Positions 1-4,903 of a stretch of 7,139 nt of DNA are shown in pieces. Within the stretch, counting starts at the first letter, position 1, and the number at the start of each line of letters is the position of its first letter. The translations under genes and the position numbers were made by a program. This stretch comes from Peptostreptococcaceae bacterium. GTDB taxonomy: Bacteria > Bacillota > Clostridia > Peptostreptococcales > Anaerovoracaceae. Under the pieces are notes generated by a model. The model had not been told where the DNA came from. It did no database searches and saw only the letters and a list, made by a program, of their open reading frames with translations. The stretch is from assembly GCA_016650115.1 (NCBI GenBank), contig JAENWI010000070.1:1-7139 (forward strand), written 5' to 3'.

Positions 1-58
1 AAAAAAATATATTAAAATAACTTACATCATAATATCTCTATTGAAAGAAGGTGTCCCT

Positions 59-493
59 ATGCAAAAGAATCAATTTCTGTTTATAATCAGTCTTATTTTT
101 TCCGGAGTCATCGCTTTCTTTGCCTTGATTAATGGAAGTACAGTTTCCGTTGACTTGTTTTTTTACAAACTCGAAGCTTCTCTTGCCTTAGTTGTTCTTG
201 CATCTGCCATATTAGGAGCGATCATTGTAACTCTTTTAGGATTAGCTCAATATATTAAAATGAAAATGGTCATAAAAAAGATGTCCAAAGAAAACCAGGA
301 ATTAAACATAAAAAATCAGGAATTAACAAAACAGGTAAAAGATGTCACAGATGCTGAGGCTACAAGGAATGCAGAATATGTAAAGAAAGCAAAGGATCTT
401 GAGGAAGAAAAAGCTGCAAGTGAAGCTGAGGCTGCGAGAAACGCGGAATACGTGAATCAGGCAAATGACTTGAATAATGTGAAAAATACTTAA
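59..493 (+). CDS. LapA-domain (DUF1049-like) small membrane protein with C-terminal coiled coil
   Basis: Predicted 144-residue membrane protein of unknown precise role. Two hydrophobic segments (about residues 5-24 and 41-63) are joined by a short loop with the pattern NGSTVSVDLFFYKLEASLAL, which matches the lipopolysaccharide-assembly-protein-A domain layout. In proteobacteria LapA is an inner-membrane protein linked to LPS assembly; a Firmicute has no LPS, so that role should not be carried over. Residues about 70-140 are charged, Glu/Lys/Ala-rich and probably coiled coil, with short NQEL repeats and a duplicated 24-residue unit. The ATG at 59 is chosen because a GAAGGTG Shine-Dalgarno lies just upstream at 48-54; an in-frame TTG at 41 would put that site inside the gene. 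The gene is single and convergent with the AMMECR1/LigB pair. Family assignment is fairly sure, function is not known. Confidence 0.82.
   Translation: MQKNQFLFIISLIFSGVIAFFALINGSTVSVDLFFYKLEASLALVVLASAILGAIIVTLLGLAQYIKMKMVIKKMSKENQELNIKNQELTKQVKDVTDAEATRNAEYVKKAKDLEEEKAASEAEAARNAEYVNQANDLNNVKNT
353..472 (+). repeat. Two tandem 72-bp (24-codon) units inside the LapA-domain gene
   Basis: The coding sequence starting at 353 recurs from 425, a 72-bp period. The first 16 codons of each unit encode AEATRNAEYVKKAKDL and AEAARNAEYVNQANDL, identical at 12 of 16 residues. The DNA differs at 14 of 48 bases; 7 of the 11 changed codons are synonymous. This suggests an old duplication whose peptide has been conserved. 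The second unit is cut short by the end of the gene. The period and composition fit an extended coiled coil. Confidence 0.8.
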
Positions 494-536
494 TTATAAT
501 AATATGAAAAAGCTTCAATTTAAAAAACGGCTTAAT

Positions 537-575
537 AAAAAGCAACCCATTAACACCATTAAAGGGTTGCTTTTT
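537..575. terminator. Bidirectional intrinsic terminator between convergent genes
   Basis: A perfect 12-bp stem is formed by AAAAAGCAACCC (537-548) and GGGTTGCTTTTT (564-575), with a 15-nt loop. Forward, the stem ends in TTTTTATT, terminating the LapA-domain gene 44 nt after its stop. In reverse, the other arm gives GGGTTGCTTTTTATT about 38 nt after the AMMECR1 stop. Position and symmetry suit a shared terminator for both converging transcripts. Confidence 0.9.
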
Positions 576-612
576 ATTGACACGCCTGTATAAGTTATCA
601 TCTATGCCCCCT

Positions 613-1122
613 TCATTTATGTCTCACAACTTTGAACCTTTGCAAATTGTAGTCTTCATCTGGTCTGATTCCTGCTTTTCTTAATGCAATTGAAATTTGT
701 TCATCAACTGAATCAACTCCTTCAAGATTTGGAAGAAGCAGCCCTCTTTTAATTCCGCTTGTTACAATGACACCATAAATGTTCTGATCCAGCAGCTCTT
801 TTGATTCAACAGGTTCAGGTGGGGAAAGCACATCCACACTATAGACAAGTTCTTCCAGTTCTCCCTCTTTGACAGGCTCAAATCGCAAATCTCCCACTGC
901 CGCTGTCACTGCAATTTCAAGTATTTCTTCTGCAACACTATTTTTTGTAGGCCCGATTGTTCCTATGCAGCCCCTTAGATTACCATTTTTCTTCAATGAA
1001 ACAAAAATTCCTGCCTTTTGATGAAGCATTTCATCTGGAATGTTATCATAGAGTTTAGCCATCCTTCTTGTCCTAACATAATTCTCCACTGAGTATTTCG
1101 CCAGTTTAACATATTCGTCCAT
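613..1122 (-). CDS. AMMECR1-domain protein (AmmeMemoRadiSam system protein A type)
   Basis: A 169-residue protein covering a complete AMMECR1 domain. The signature LRGCIGT is at residues 49-55, followed by SVAEEILEIAVTAAVGDLRF, then SVDVLSPPEP (95-104), YGVIVTSGIKRGLLLP (116-131), LEGVDSVDEQI and a C-terminal RFKVVRHK ending typical of the family. The biochemical function is unknown. In bacteria and archaea the family co-occurs with Memo/LigB-like proteins and a radical SAM enzyme, so a role in a protein- or metabolite-modification pathway is an inference from context. The start is ATG at 1122, overlapping the TGA of the upstream LigB gene by one base; AGGAGG (1130-1135) sits 7 nt upstream. 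A GTG at 1125 would add one residue. Translation is probably coupled to the upstream gene. Downstream is the shared terminator, so this is the last gene of its transcript. Confidence 0.92.
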   Translation of the reverse strand: MDEYVKLAKYSVENYVRTRRMAKLYDNIPDEMLHQKAGIFVSLKKNGNLRGCIGTIGPTKNSVAEEILEIAVTAAVGDLRFEPVKEGELEELVYSVDVLSPPEPVESKELLDQNIYGVIVTSGIKRGLLLPNLEGVDSVDEQISIALRKAGIRPDEDYNLQRFKVVRHK

Positions 1123-1934
1123 CACTTTTCCTCCTTTCTTGGGATGAATTCAGCCACGCCATAACCAACTCCAAAAGGCCCTTCGTAAGATAACAGTTGG
1201 GAATCAAACTCTATTTCGTCTAAAGCGCCTGCCATGATAATGAAAGAGCTCAAACCGCATTCCGCTGCCTTTTCGCAGAATCCTGGATCAAACTCCATTA
1301 ATCTGTCCAATTCTCCCTTTTCCATAATGTCCACAATTTCTTTATCAAACAATGGCCCTTCCTTAGAAAGTCCGTAAGGTCCATATTCCTTCAACTTGTG
1401 TGATAAATCACCACTTGCAATAAATACAGTTTTCCTTTTTAAATTCTTTGACACGATTGCTATGGTTTTTCCTAATCGATAGTGCTCCTGCTTGGATAAT
1501 CCAGACAGGCTTATTCTTACCAGCTTATAGGATGTATAATATTTATTTATAAAACTTAAAGGAACCATTGTCCCATGATCTAGCGATATTTCTTTCTCAC
1601 CCAATGTGCCGGCATTTATACTATTTTTATCTGTTTCCTCTTCCAGGGCTCGAACAAATTCTTCATCATATTCTGCGTGCATGCTGATTTCTTTTGCGCC
1701 AAATTTCCCAAAATCACCTGTGGCACCTTTTCCTGGAGAAATATGGAAATAATCATTATACATCGTGCAATGTGGTGAAGTAAGCACTATTATATCTGGT
1801 TTAATTTCTCCGATTTTTTTCCCGATTGCATCACAGGAATCAATAGTTTTTTGGATATTTCTTTCGTTACCGCCACCTATCCCTGGTAATATTACAGGTG
1901 GGTGAGGCATAATAAACGCAGCTGCAATGCTCAT
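1122..1934 (-). CDS. LigB-type class III extradiol dioxygenase-family protein, partner of AMMECR1
   Basis: A 270-residue protein of the LigB superfamily (catalytic B subunit of class III extradiol ring-cleavage dioxygenases), the fold shared with Memo proteins. Visible conserved sites: PHPP with His11, SPH with His55, the LDHG segment (residues 118-121) and SGDLSH (174-179). His11 and His55 fit the two metal-ligand histidines of the superfamily. No true ring-cleavage substrate is implied: proteins like this are typically found beside or fused to AMMECR1 and are annotated with the AmmeMemoRadiSam system. AGGAGG (1940-1945) lies 5 nt before the ATG. The gene is followed without gap by AMMECR1 (TGATG). 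Upstream is a long leader with an intrinsic terminator, so expression may depend on readthrough. It differs from the common clostridial arrangement in being a separate protein, not an N-terminal domain of a fusion. Confidence 0.88.
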   Translation of the reverse strand: MSIAAAFIMPHPPVILPGIGGGNERNIQKTIDSCDAIGKKIGEIKPDIIVLTSPHCTMYNDYFHISPGKGATGDFGKFGAKEISMHAEYDEEFVRALEEETDKNSINAGTLGEKEISLDHGTMVPLSFINKYYTSYKLVRISLSGLSKQEHYRLGKTIAIVSKNLKRKTVFIASGDLSHKLKEYGPYGLSKEGPLFDKEIVDIMEKGELDRLMEFDPGFCEKAAECGLSSFIIMAGALDEIEFDSQLLSYEGPFGVGYGVAEFIPRKEEK

Positions 1935-2004
1935 AGAAACCTCCTGTCTGAAATAAAATAGCTACTCATCAAAAATAATGGAAGTCAAATAAAGAATAAA
2001 AGGC

Positions 2005-2060
2005 AAAAAAGAATGAAAGGCAAATAAGAAACAAACTGCATTACTTATCTGCCTTTCATT
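2005..2060 (-). terminator. Intrinsic terminator/attenuator upstream of the LigB gene
   Basis: On the reverse strand AATGAAAGGCAGATAAG (2060-2044) pairs with CTTATTTGCCTTTCATT (2028-2012) over 17 bp with one G-U, loop of 15 nt, followed by C and six Ts (2010-2005). It lies about 70 nt upstream of the LigB start codon and at the end of the roughly 390-nt leader. It is either an attenuator for LigB/AMMECR1 or the 3' end of a separate small RNA. No convincing second promoter is visible between it and LigB, which favours attenuation. Confidence 0.88.
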
Positions 2061-2097
2061 TGAGGTTGTACCACAATGGTGTACGCCCTCCTTTCAT
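2056..2097 (-). CDS. Candidate 13-residue leader peptide ending inside the terminator stem
   Basis: ATG at 2097 encodes MKGGRTPLWYNLK and stops with TGA at 2058-2056, inside the 5' arm of the terminator (2060-2044). An AGGAG Shine-Dalgarno at 2103-2107 is 5 nt upstream. A ribosome paused at or near the stop codon would cover the terminator's 5' arm and permit readthrough into LigB/AMMECR1, the usual logic of a translation-coupled attenuator. The ORF also spans the bulged hairpin at 2062-2090. It starts immediately after, and in frame with, the stop of the 43-codon ORF upstream. No peptide family is recognised; the evidence is position plus ribosome binding site only. Confidence 0.45.
   Translation of the reverse strand: MKGGRTPLWYNLK
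2062..2090 (-). promoter_or_regulatory. Bulged hairpin just 5' of the leader terminator
   Basis: On the reverse strand GAGG (2090-2087) pairs with CCTC (2065-2062); an internal loop (GC/AA) follows, then GTACAC pairs with GTG-G-TAC with one bulged G and a CATT loop. It ends 1 nt before the terminator stem begins. It could be a pause hairpin or an alternative partner in an antitermination switch. The GUGGUAC on its 3' side recalls part of the T-box core but lacks the ACCGCG continuation. Confidence 0.5.
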
Positions 2098-2229
2098 TTA
2101 TTCTCCTATCTTCCTCATAATGCTGGAATCATTCTTCATGACCCCTTCCCTATTCAGAAGCCAACCGGCTTTCCTTTGATCTTTGGGAGTAATCCACCGA
2201 TTAAACCATCGATTCTGGGTTATACACAT
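2098..2229 (-). CDS. Candidate 43-residue basic micro-protein in the leader
   Basis: ATG at 2229 opens a 43-codon frame ending with TAA at 2100-2098, directly abutting the ATG of the 13-residue ORF in the same frame. The peptide is rich in Trp, Arg and Lys (for example NRWFNRWITPKDQRKAGWLL). There is no clear Shine-Dalgarno before 2229. An internal ATG at 2139 (MKNDSSIMRKIGE) does have an AGGGAAGGGG site upstream, inside the 2125-2145 hairpin. It may be a real small protein, a remnant of a longer reading frame, or a by-product of the structured RNA. No homologous family is recognised. Confidence 0.3.
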   Translation of the reverse strand: MCITQNRWFNRWITPKDQRKAGWLLNREGVMKNDSSIMRKIGE

Positions 2230-2230
2230 A

Positions 2231-2328
2231 GGGTAAAATATCTGCTTTTTTTAAAACATTTGCTTTTTCAAGGCATTTACTTTTCAGGGTAATTTCTTTT
2301 CCAAGACACGTACTTTTTAAGCATTTAC
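2231..2328 (-). repeat. Six degenerate 15-18 bp tandem repeats in the leader
   Basis: Read on the reverse strand, units begin at 2328, 2313, 2296, 2280, 2263 and 2245, with spacings of 15, 17, 16, 17 and 18. They resemble GTAAATGCCTTGAAAAA: clear members are GTAAATGCTTAAAAA, GTACGTGTCTTGGAAAA, GTAAATGCCTTGAAAAA and GCAAATGTTTTAAAAAAA; units 3 and 6 are more divergent and share a TTACCCT segment. They fall in the transcribed leader. Their function is unknown; protein binding, repeated A-rich single-stranded segments or minimal ORFs are all possible. Confidence 0.6.
2277..2324 (-). CDS. Possible 15-residue micro-ORF within the leader repeats
   Basis: ATG at 2324 encodes MLKKYVSWKRNYPEK and ends with TAA at 2279-2277. 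Only a weak GGTAGGTAGAG purine stretch precedes it. Its coding sequence lies in repeat units 1-3, so it could simply be a consequence of the repeats. The following repeat units each carry an ATG with a stop two codons later (ATG-CCT-TGA, ATG-TTT-TAA). Confidence 0.2.
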   Translation of the reverse strand: MLKKYVSWKRNYPEK

Positions 2329-2398
2329 TCTACCTACCGAACACCGATTTTTTCAGAGCCCCCAATTACTCGGACTGTGCCTTTCTTTGAGTATCTTG

Positions 2399-2427
2399 AT
2401 AATAATACTATTCTCTAATGTTGTCAA
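2399..2427 (-). promoter_or_regulatory. Near-consensus sigma-A promoter of the leader RNA
   Basis: Reverse-strand TTGACA (2427-2422), a 17-nt spacer and TATTAT (2404-2399). The predicted start is near 2392. It lies about 80 bp beyond the amidase stop codon and about 465 bp upstream of the LigB start. It is the strongest promoter candidate for the LigB/AMMECR1 transcript. Confidence 0.85.
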
Positions 2428-2472
2428 TATCATTTTCAGATAATCTTTGCACTTAATTCCCCCATATTCTGA

Positions 2473-2490
2473 CATGAAATTCTTTTCATG
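2473..2490. other. Perfect short hairpin after the amidase gene
   Basis: CATGAAA (2473-2479) and TTTCATG (2484-2490) form a 7-bp stem with a 4-nt loop, 16 nt beyond the amidase stop codon. On the amidase strand no T-run follows it, so it is not a standard intrinsic terminator. It could be a weak or processing signal, or amidase transcripts may run into the leader. Confidence 0.45.
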
Positions 2491-2505
2491 GTTTACGTTT
2501 GATAT

Positions 2506-4377
2506 TTAATCAATTTTAATCGTTTGGGTCACTCCATCCCATTCCACGTTATAACCTAAAGCTTCTGATAAGAATCTTAGCGGCACGACCGTACGCCCTC
2601 CGTCGACAATTCTGGCTGCAACCTTCATTTGTTCATTTACTCCATTAATGACTGCCACATTATTGTTAATTGTAAAGCTTATATTGTCATTGCCTTTCCT
2701 TACAGCTGCTGTCTGCGTTTGTTCATCCCAGGTCACTACAGCTCCAAAAGCTTCAAATATTCTACGTATAGGTACCAGGGTTCGACGGGATTCTATGAAT
2801 GGTTCAACATCAAAAGCCAGCTTTTCCCCATTTACAAATATTTTAATACTGTTTTGATCGTAAGCATCCATTGTGTTTAAAGTTTCAAACCATTCAACAG
2901 TAGCCTGGCCTATCGCCTCACCTACTACCTTTTGATTTTCTTCCATAAGAAGCCATTCGTAGTCATCTGGGTTTGACATAAACCCAACCTCAAATATGAA
3001 AGAAGGGCAGTACAGGTTTCGACCCATTGCTAAATTGCTCTTATTTTTATTGCTGTAGGATATCCCGACAATTTCAGCTGTTCTCCTGCTTATAAAGGAC
3101 ACTGCATCCTCTTGCCCCGTTACTGGCAATTCAAAGGTGTAATAAGTGCGATATCCCTTTGCATTATCATAGTTGTTTGATACAGCAGTTGCATTCGAGT
3201 GAATGGATAAGGAAATATCCGGCTTGTTTTCAGTCACTATTTCCATTCTGTCTGCTAGGCTTACGTTTGAATCATCCATTCTTGTTGTTATAATATTTGC
3301 TCCTTTAGAGGATAAATAACTGACGGCAGCCTTGGCAATTTCCAGGTTGATATCTTTCTCGACAGGTCCAAAAGTTTTCATAGGGCCCAGCGCTCCCGGA
3401 TCCGATCCACCATGTCCAGCATCTACAAATATTCTAACATTATTCAAATTCCCGTCAGAAACCTTTGGAACTTTTTTAAAGCCCAAAATCATTTCTCCAT
3501 TTGAAAATTCAACATATACTCCATTTGTAATACTTCCTTTGTCCAGCAATATCTCATAAGCACAAGAACCATACATTCTTGAGGTTACGGGGGTAATCTT
3601 ACTTACAAGTTTATTATCATTTAAATTAATCGGTGCAACGTTTTTGCTCCCATAAAGAGTCAGCACAAGCCTGTTTCCGTCAAAATAATAATCATATAAT
3701 GCATTCACATTCATTTTAAAAGCAACTTCAGCAGAGTTAAAATCCGGGTTATCCTTAACAGAAATCCCTGTTATATAATTGTTTGGAATAGCCCCCTCGA
3801 AAGCATCAAAACTGGATTTATAGGCGAAGGAATAATCAGAAAGCATATAAAAATACTTATCTTCACCGATAACCCTTGCCGTAGTACCTTTTGCCAGAGG
3901 AACCATTAGTTCCCTGCCTTCCAGATTGTCTTTTGTTCTTGATGCATTATTCACTTTAACTATTCCATAAGAGGCTGTGCTCCCGCTAAGATACAAGTAT
4001 CTCGATGCATCAAAAGGTGCTGTTCCAGAGTATGATGACCCTGAAGAACTGGATGGCTTATAAATAATTGCGACAGTTATACTCTTGTCGTTGTTTACAA
4101 AAACAAAATTGTTCAGTCCAGCAGCAAGGGATACATATTCCGCGAAAAATCCGTGGGCCGTTGTCTCCAGCTTCTGTCCGTTCATGTAAATCGGGTAGTC
4201 CCAGTCGCTTGCCCCAAGAATACTAACTTTCCCGGAAGATGTTGAATAGTTAAGCCCTGGTTGCGTAATAATAATGTCTTTGGGGTTTTCAACCACAGTT
4301 TCCGCAAATGCAGGCTGAGTGAAAGATGTCACAATTAATGTTGTAATCAGCATAATATATAGTATTTTTTTCATCAT
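2506..4377 (-). CDS. Secreted N-acetylmuramoyl-L-alanine amidase (Amidase_3) with copper-amine-oxidase-like C-terminal domain
   Basis: A 623-residue exported cell-wall hydrolase predicted to cleave the amide bond between MurNAc and the stem-peptide L-Ala. It has a signal peptide with a hydrophobic core at about 4-20 and probable cleavage after AFA (residue 25). Residues about 30-305 form an N-terminal region starting with a beta-rich, Ig/glucodextranase-like segment and then a Ser/Gly linker (108-120), possibly with an AMIN-like part near 200-300 for wall targeting. The Amidase_3 catalytic domain is at about 313-498: zinc ligands His322 (DAGHGG), Glu340 (VEKD) and His393 (SIHSNA), catalytic Glu463 (FEVGFMSNP). 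Residues 512-622 form a Cu_amine_oxidN1-type domain with two LVPIR/VVPLR motifs, common on clostridial surface proteins. All catalytic residues are present, so it should be active. AGAAGG lies just before tandem ATGs (4377, 4374). It is monocistronic with its own promoter. Confidence 0.93.
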   Translation of the reverse strand: MMKKILYIMLITTLIVTSFTQPAFAETVVENPKDIIITQPGLNYSTSSGKVSILGASDWDYPIYMNGQKLETTAHGFFAEYVSLAAGLNNFVFVNNDKSITVAIIYKPSSSSGSSYSGTAPFDASRYLYLSGSTASYGIVKVNNASRTKDNLEGRELMVPLAKGTTARVIGEDKYFYMLSDYSFAYKSSFDAFEGAIPNNYITGISVKDNPDFNSAEVAFKMNVNALYDYYFDGNRLVLTLYGSKNVAPINLNDNKLVSKITPVTSRMYGSCAYEILLDKGSITNGVYVEFSNGEMILGFKKVPKVSDGNLNNVRIFVDAGHGGSDPGALGPMKTFGPVEKDINLEIAKAAVSYLSSKGANIITTRMDDSNVSLADRMEIVTENKPDISLSIHSNATAVSNNYDNAKGYRTYYTFELPVTGQEDAVSFISRRTAEIVGISYSNKNKSNLAMGRNLYCPSFIFEVGFMSNPDDYEWLLMEENQKVVGEAIGQATVEWFETLNTMDAYDQNSIKIFVNGEKLAFDVEPFIESRRTLVPIRRIFEAFGAVVTWDEQTQTAAVRKGNDNISFTINNNVAVINGVNEQMKVAARIVDGGRTVVPLRFLSEALGYNVEWDGVTQTIKID

Positions 4378-4496
4378 TTTTGCCCTTCTATTTTTCCGCT
4401 AGGTTCTCCATTTTTTATTTTTATTATTTCAGCACTTTTTCTACAAAGATTTTTGCTAAAACTGAATCAAACTGTGTCCCGGAGTTTTTATCAATA

Positions 4497-4514
4497 TATA
4501 CCCTCTATACCCTC
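4497..4514 (-). repeat. Two 9-bp direct repeats in the amidase 5' UTR
   Basis: TATACCCTC occurs twice back to back on the forward strand (GAGGGTATA twice on the amidase strand). The repeats begin about 8 nt downstream of the predicted transcription start. The position would suit a regulator binding site, but no regulator is identified. Confidence 0.5.
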
Positions 4515-4528
4515 TTTTTGCTTAATAT

Positions 4529-4557
4529 ATTATAACTTTTTTTCACTTATAATGCAA
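4529..4557 (-). promoter_or_regulatory. Sigma-A promoter of the amidase gene
   Basis: Reverse-strand TTGCAT (4557-4552), 17-nt spacer, TATAAT (4534-4529). The predicted start is near 4522, leaving a 5' UTR of about 145 nt before the amidase ATG at 4377. Confidence 0.8.
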
Positions 4558-4673
4558 TTACATTAACAAAATTAATATTGTTATTGTGTCGATTTTTAGC
4601 GATTTACAGTAGCACTGAAAACCCCGAATTCTAAAAGAATTATAACAGTAAAAGAGGCAATAAGACAAAGCGG

Positions 4674-4720
4674 GCAAGCAGTCAAGAAAGCAAGCAGTAA
4701 GAAAGCAGGCAAGTGAAAAG
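4674..4720. repeat. Three 15-16 bp tandem repeats
   Basis: Units GCAAGCAGTCAAGAAA (4674-4689), GCAAGCAGTAAGAAA (4690-4704) and GCAGGCAAGTGAAAAG (4705-4720) follow one another; the first two differ by a single-base indel and the third is degenerate. A weaker related stretch precedes them from about 4655. They lie upstream of the amidase promoter and show no coding potential. Confidence 0.7.
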
Positions 4721-4881
4721 AGTTTCGCTTAAATAAAGGATAGTTATAGGTTAACGAATGCTTTAAAAACCTGCTAAATAGTATCTAGTTACCCTTTCTT
4801 ATTTATAATATATCAAAATAGTATAATAAAGATTGCTGCGATAGGTGTTCAGCGCTAAAAATCACGGAAATAGGTTAAATA

Positions 4882-4903
4882 TGCGCCACCAGGCCCTAGC
4901 TGA
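4882..4903. repeat. 22-bp inverted repeat, copy overlapping the methyltransferase stop codon
   Basis: The forward sequence begins TGCGCCACCAGG and ends CCCTAGCTGA. It is the exact reverse complement of 5730-5751. The TAG stop of the methyltransferase (4898-4896) lies within it. The repeat is GC-rich (15 of 22) in AT-rich surroundings. No target-site duplication is evident outside the pair. Confidence 0.9.

Larger units (their letters stand above)
2005..2392 (-). ncRNA. Long structured leader RNA or stand-alone ncRNA of unrecognised class
   Basis: Transcription predicted from the promoter at 2399-2427 would start near 2392 and reach the terminator at 2005, giving an RNA of about 390 nt. In order it contains possible pairing near the 5' end (AGTCC with GGGGCT), six degenerate tandem repeats (2231-2328), a GC-rich hairpin AAGCC-GGTT-GGCTT (2158-2171), an 8-bp hairpin GGGGTCAT/ATGATTCC (2125-2145), a bulged hairpin (2062-2090) and the terminator. 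Micro-ORFs overlap all of these. I find no match to the T-box, SAM, lysine, cobalamin, c-di-GMP, THF or glmS consensus sequences that I can recall. The gene-free interval 1935-2505 is explained mainly by this element. Confidence 0.6.
4378..4895. other. 518-bp gene-free stretch between amidase and methyltransferase
   Basis: I see no credible gene here on either strand. It holds, from right to left on the reverse strand, the 3' copy of the methyltransferase-flanking repeat, an AT-rich segment with no convincing terminator, the 15-16 bp tandem repeats (4674-4720), the amidase promoter (4529-4557) and the roughly 145-nt amidase 5' UTR. A GATTTTTAGCG 11-mer occurs inverted at 4591-4601 and 4853-4863, which may be chance. 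Confidence 0.7.

Noticed and set aside
1116..1140. Frameshift mutation or sequencing error splitting a LigB-AMMECR1 fusion
   Set aside because: A perfectly spaced AGGAGG and TGATG overlap at the junction fit a genuine second start.
2062..2090. T-box riboswitch, suggested by GUGGUAC before the terminator and GGTGG/GATGG segments further upstream
   Set aside because: The conserved UGGNACCGCG core is not complete, no clear specifier loop is visible, and the downstream genes have no amino-acid or tRNA link. A covariance search would settle it.
2473..2490. Hairpin as the amidase transcription terminator
   Set aside because: The stem is only 7 bp, AT-rich, and is followed by GTCAGAATATGGGGG with no T-run on the amidase strand.
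2629..2880. Forward open frames inside the amidase gene
   Set aside because: They are antisense to the copper-amine-oxidase-like domain, lack ribosome binding sites and show no protein features.
4626..4641. GAATTC-TAAAA-GAATT inverted repeat as a terminator
   Set aside because: A short AT-rich stem with no T-tract on either strand.
4799..4827. Forward promoter from the TATAAT boxes at 4804 and 4822
   Set aside because: No acceptable -35 at 16-18 nt, and no gene follows on the forward strand; TATAAT is expected often in such AT-rich DNA.
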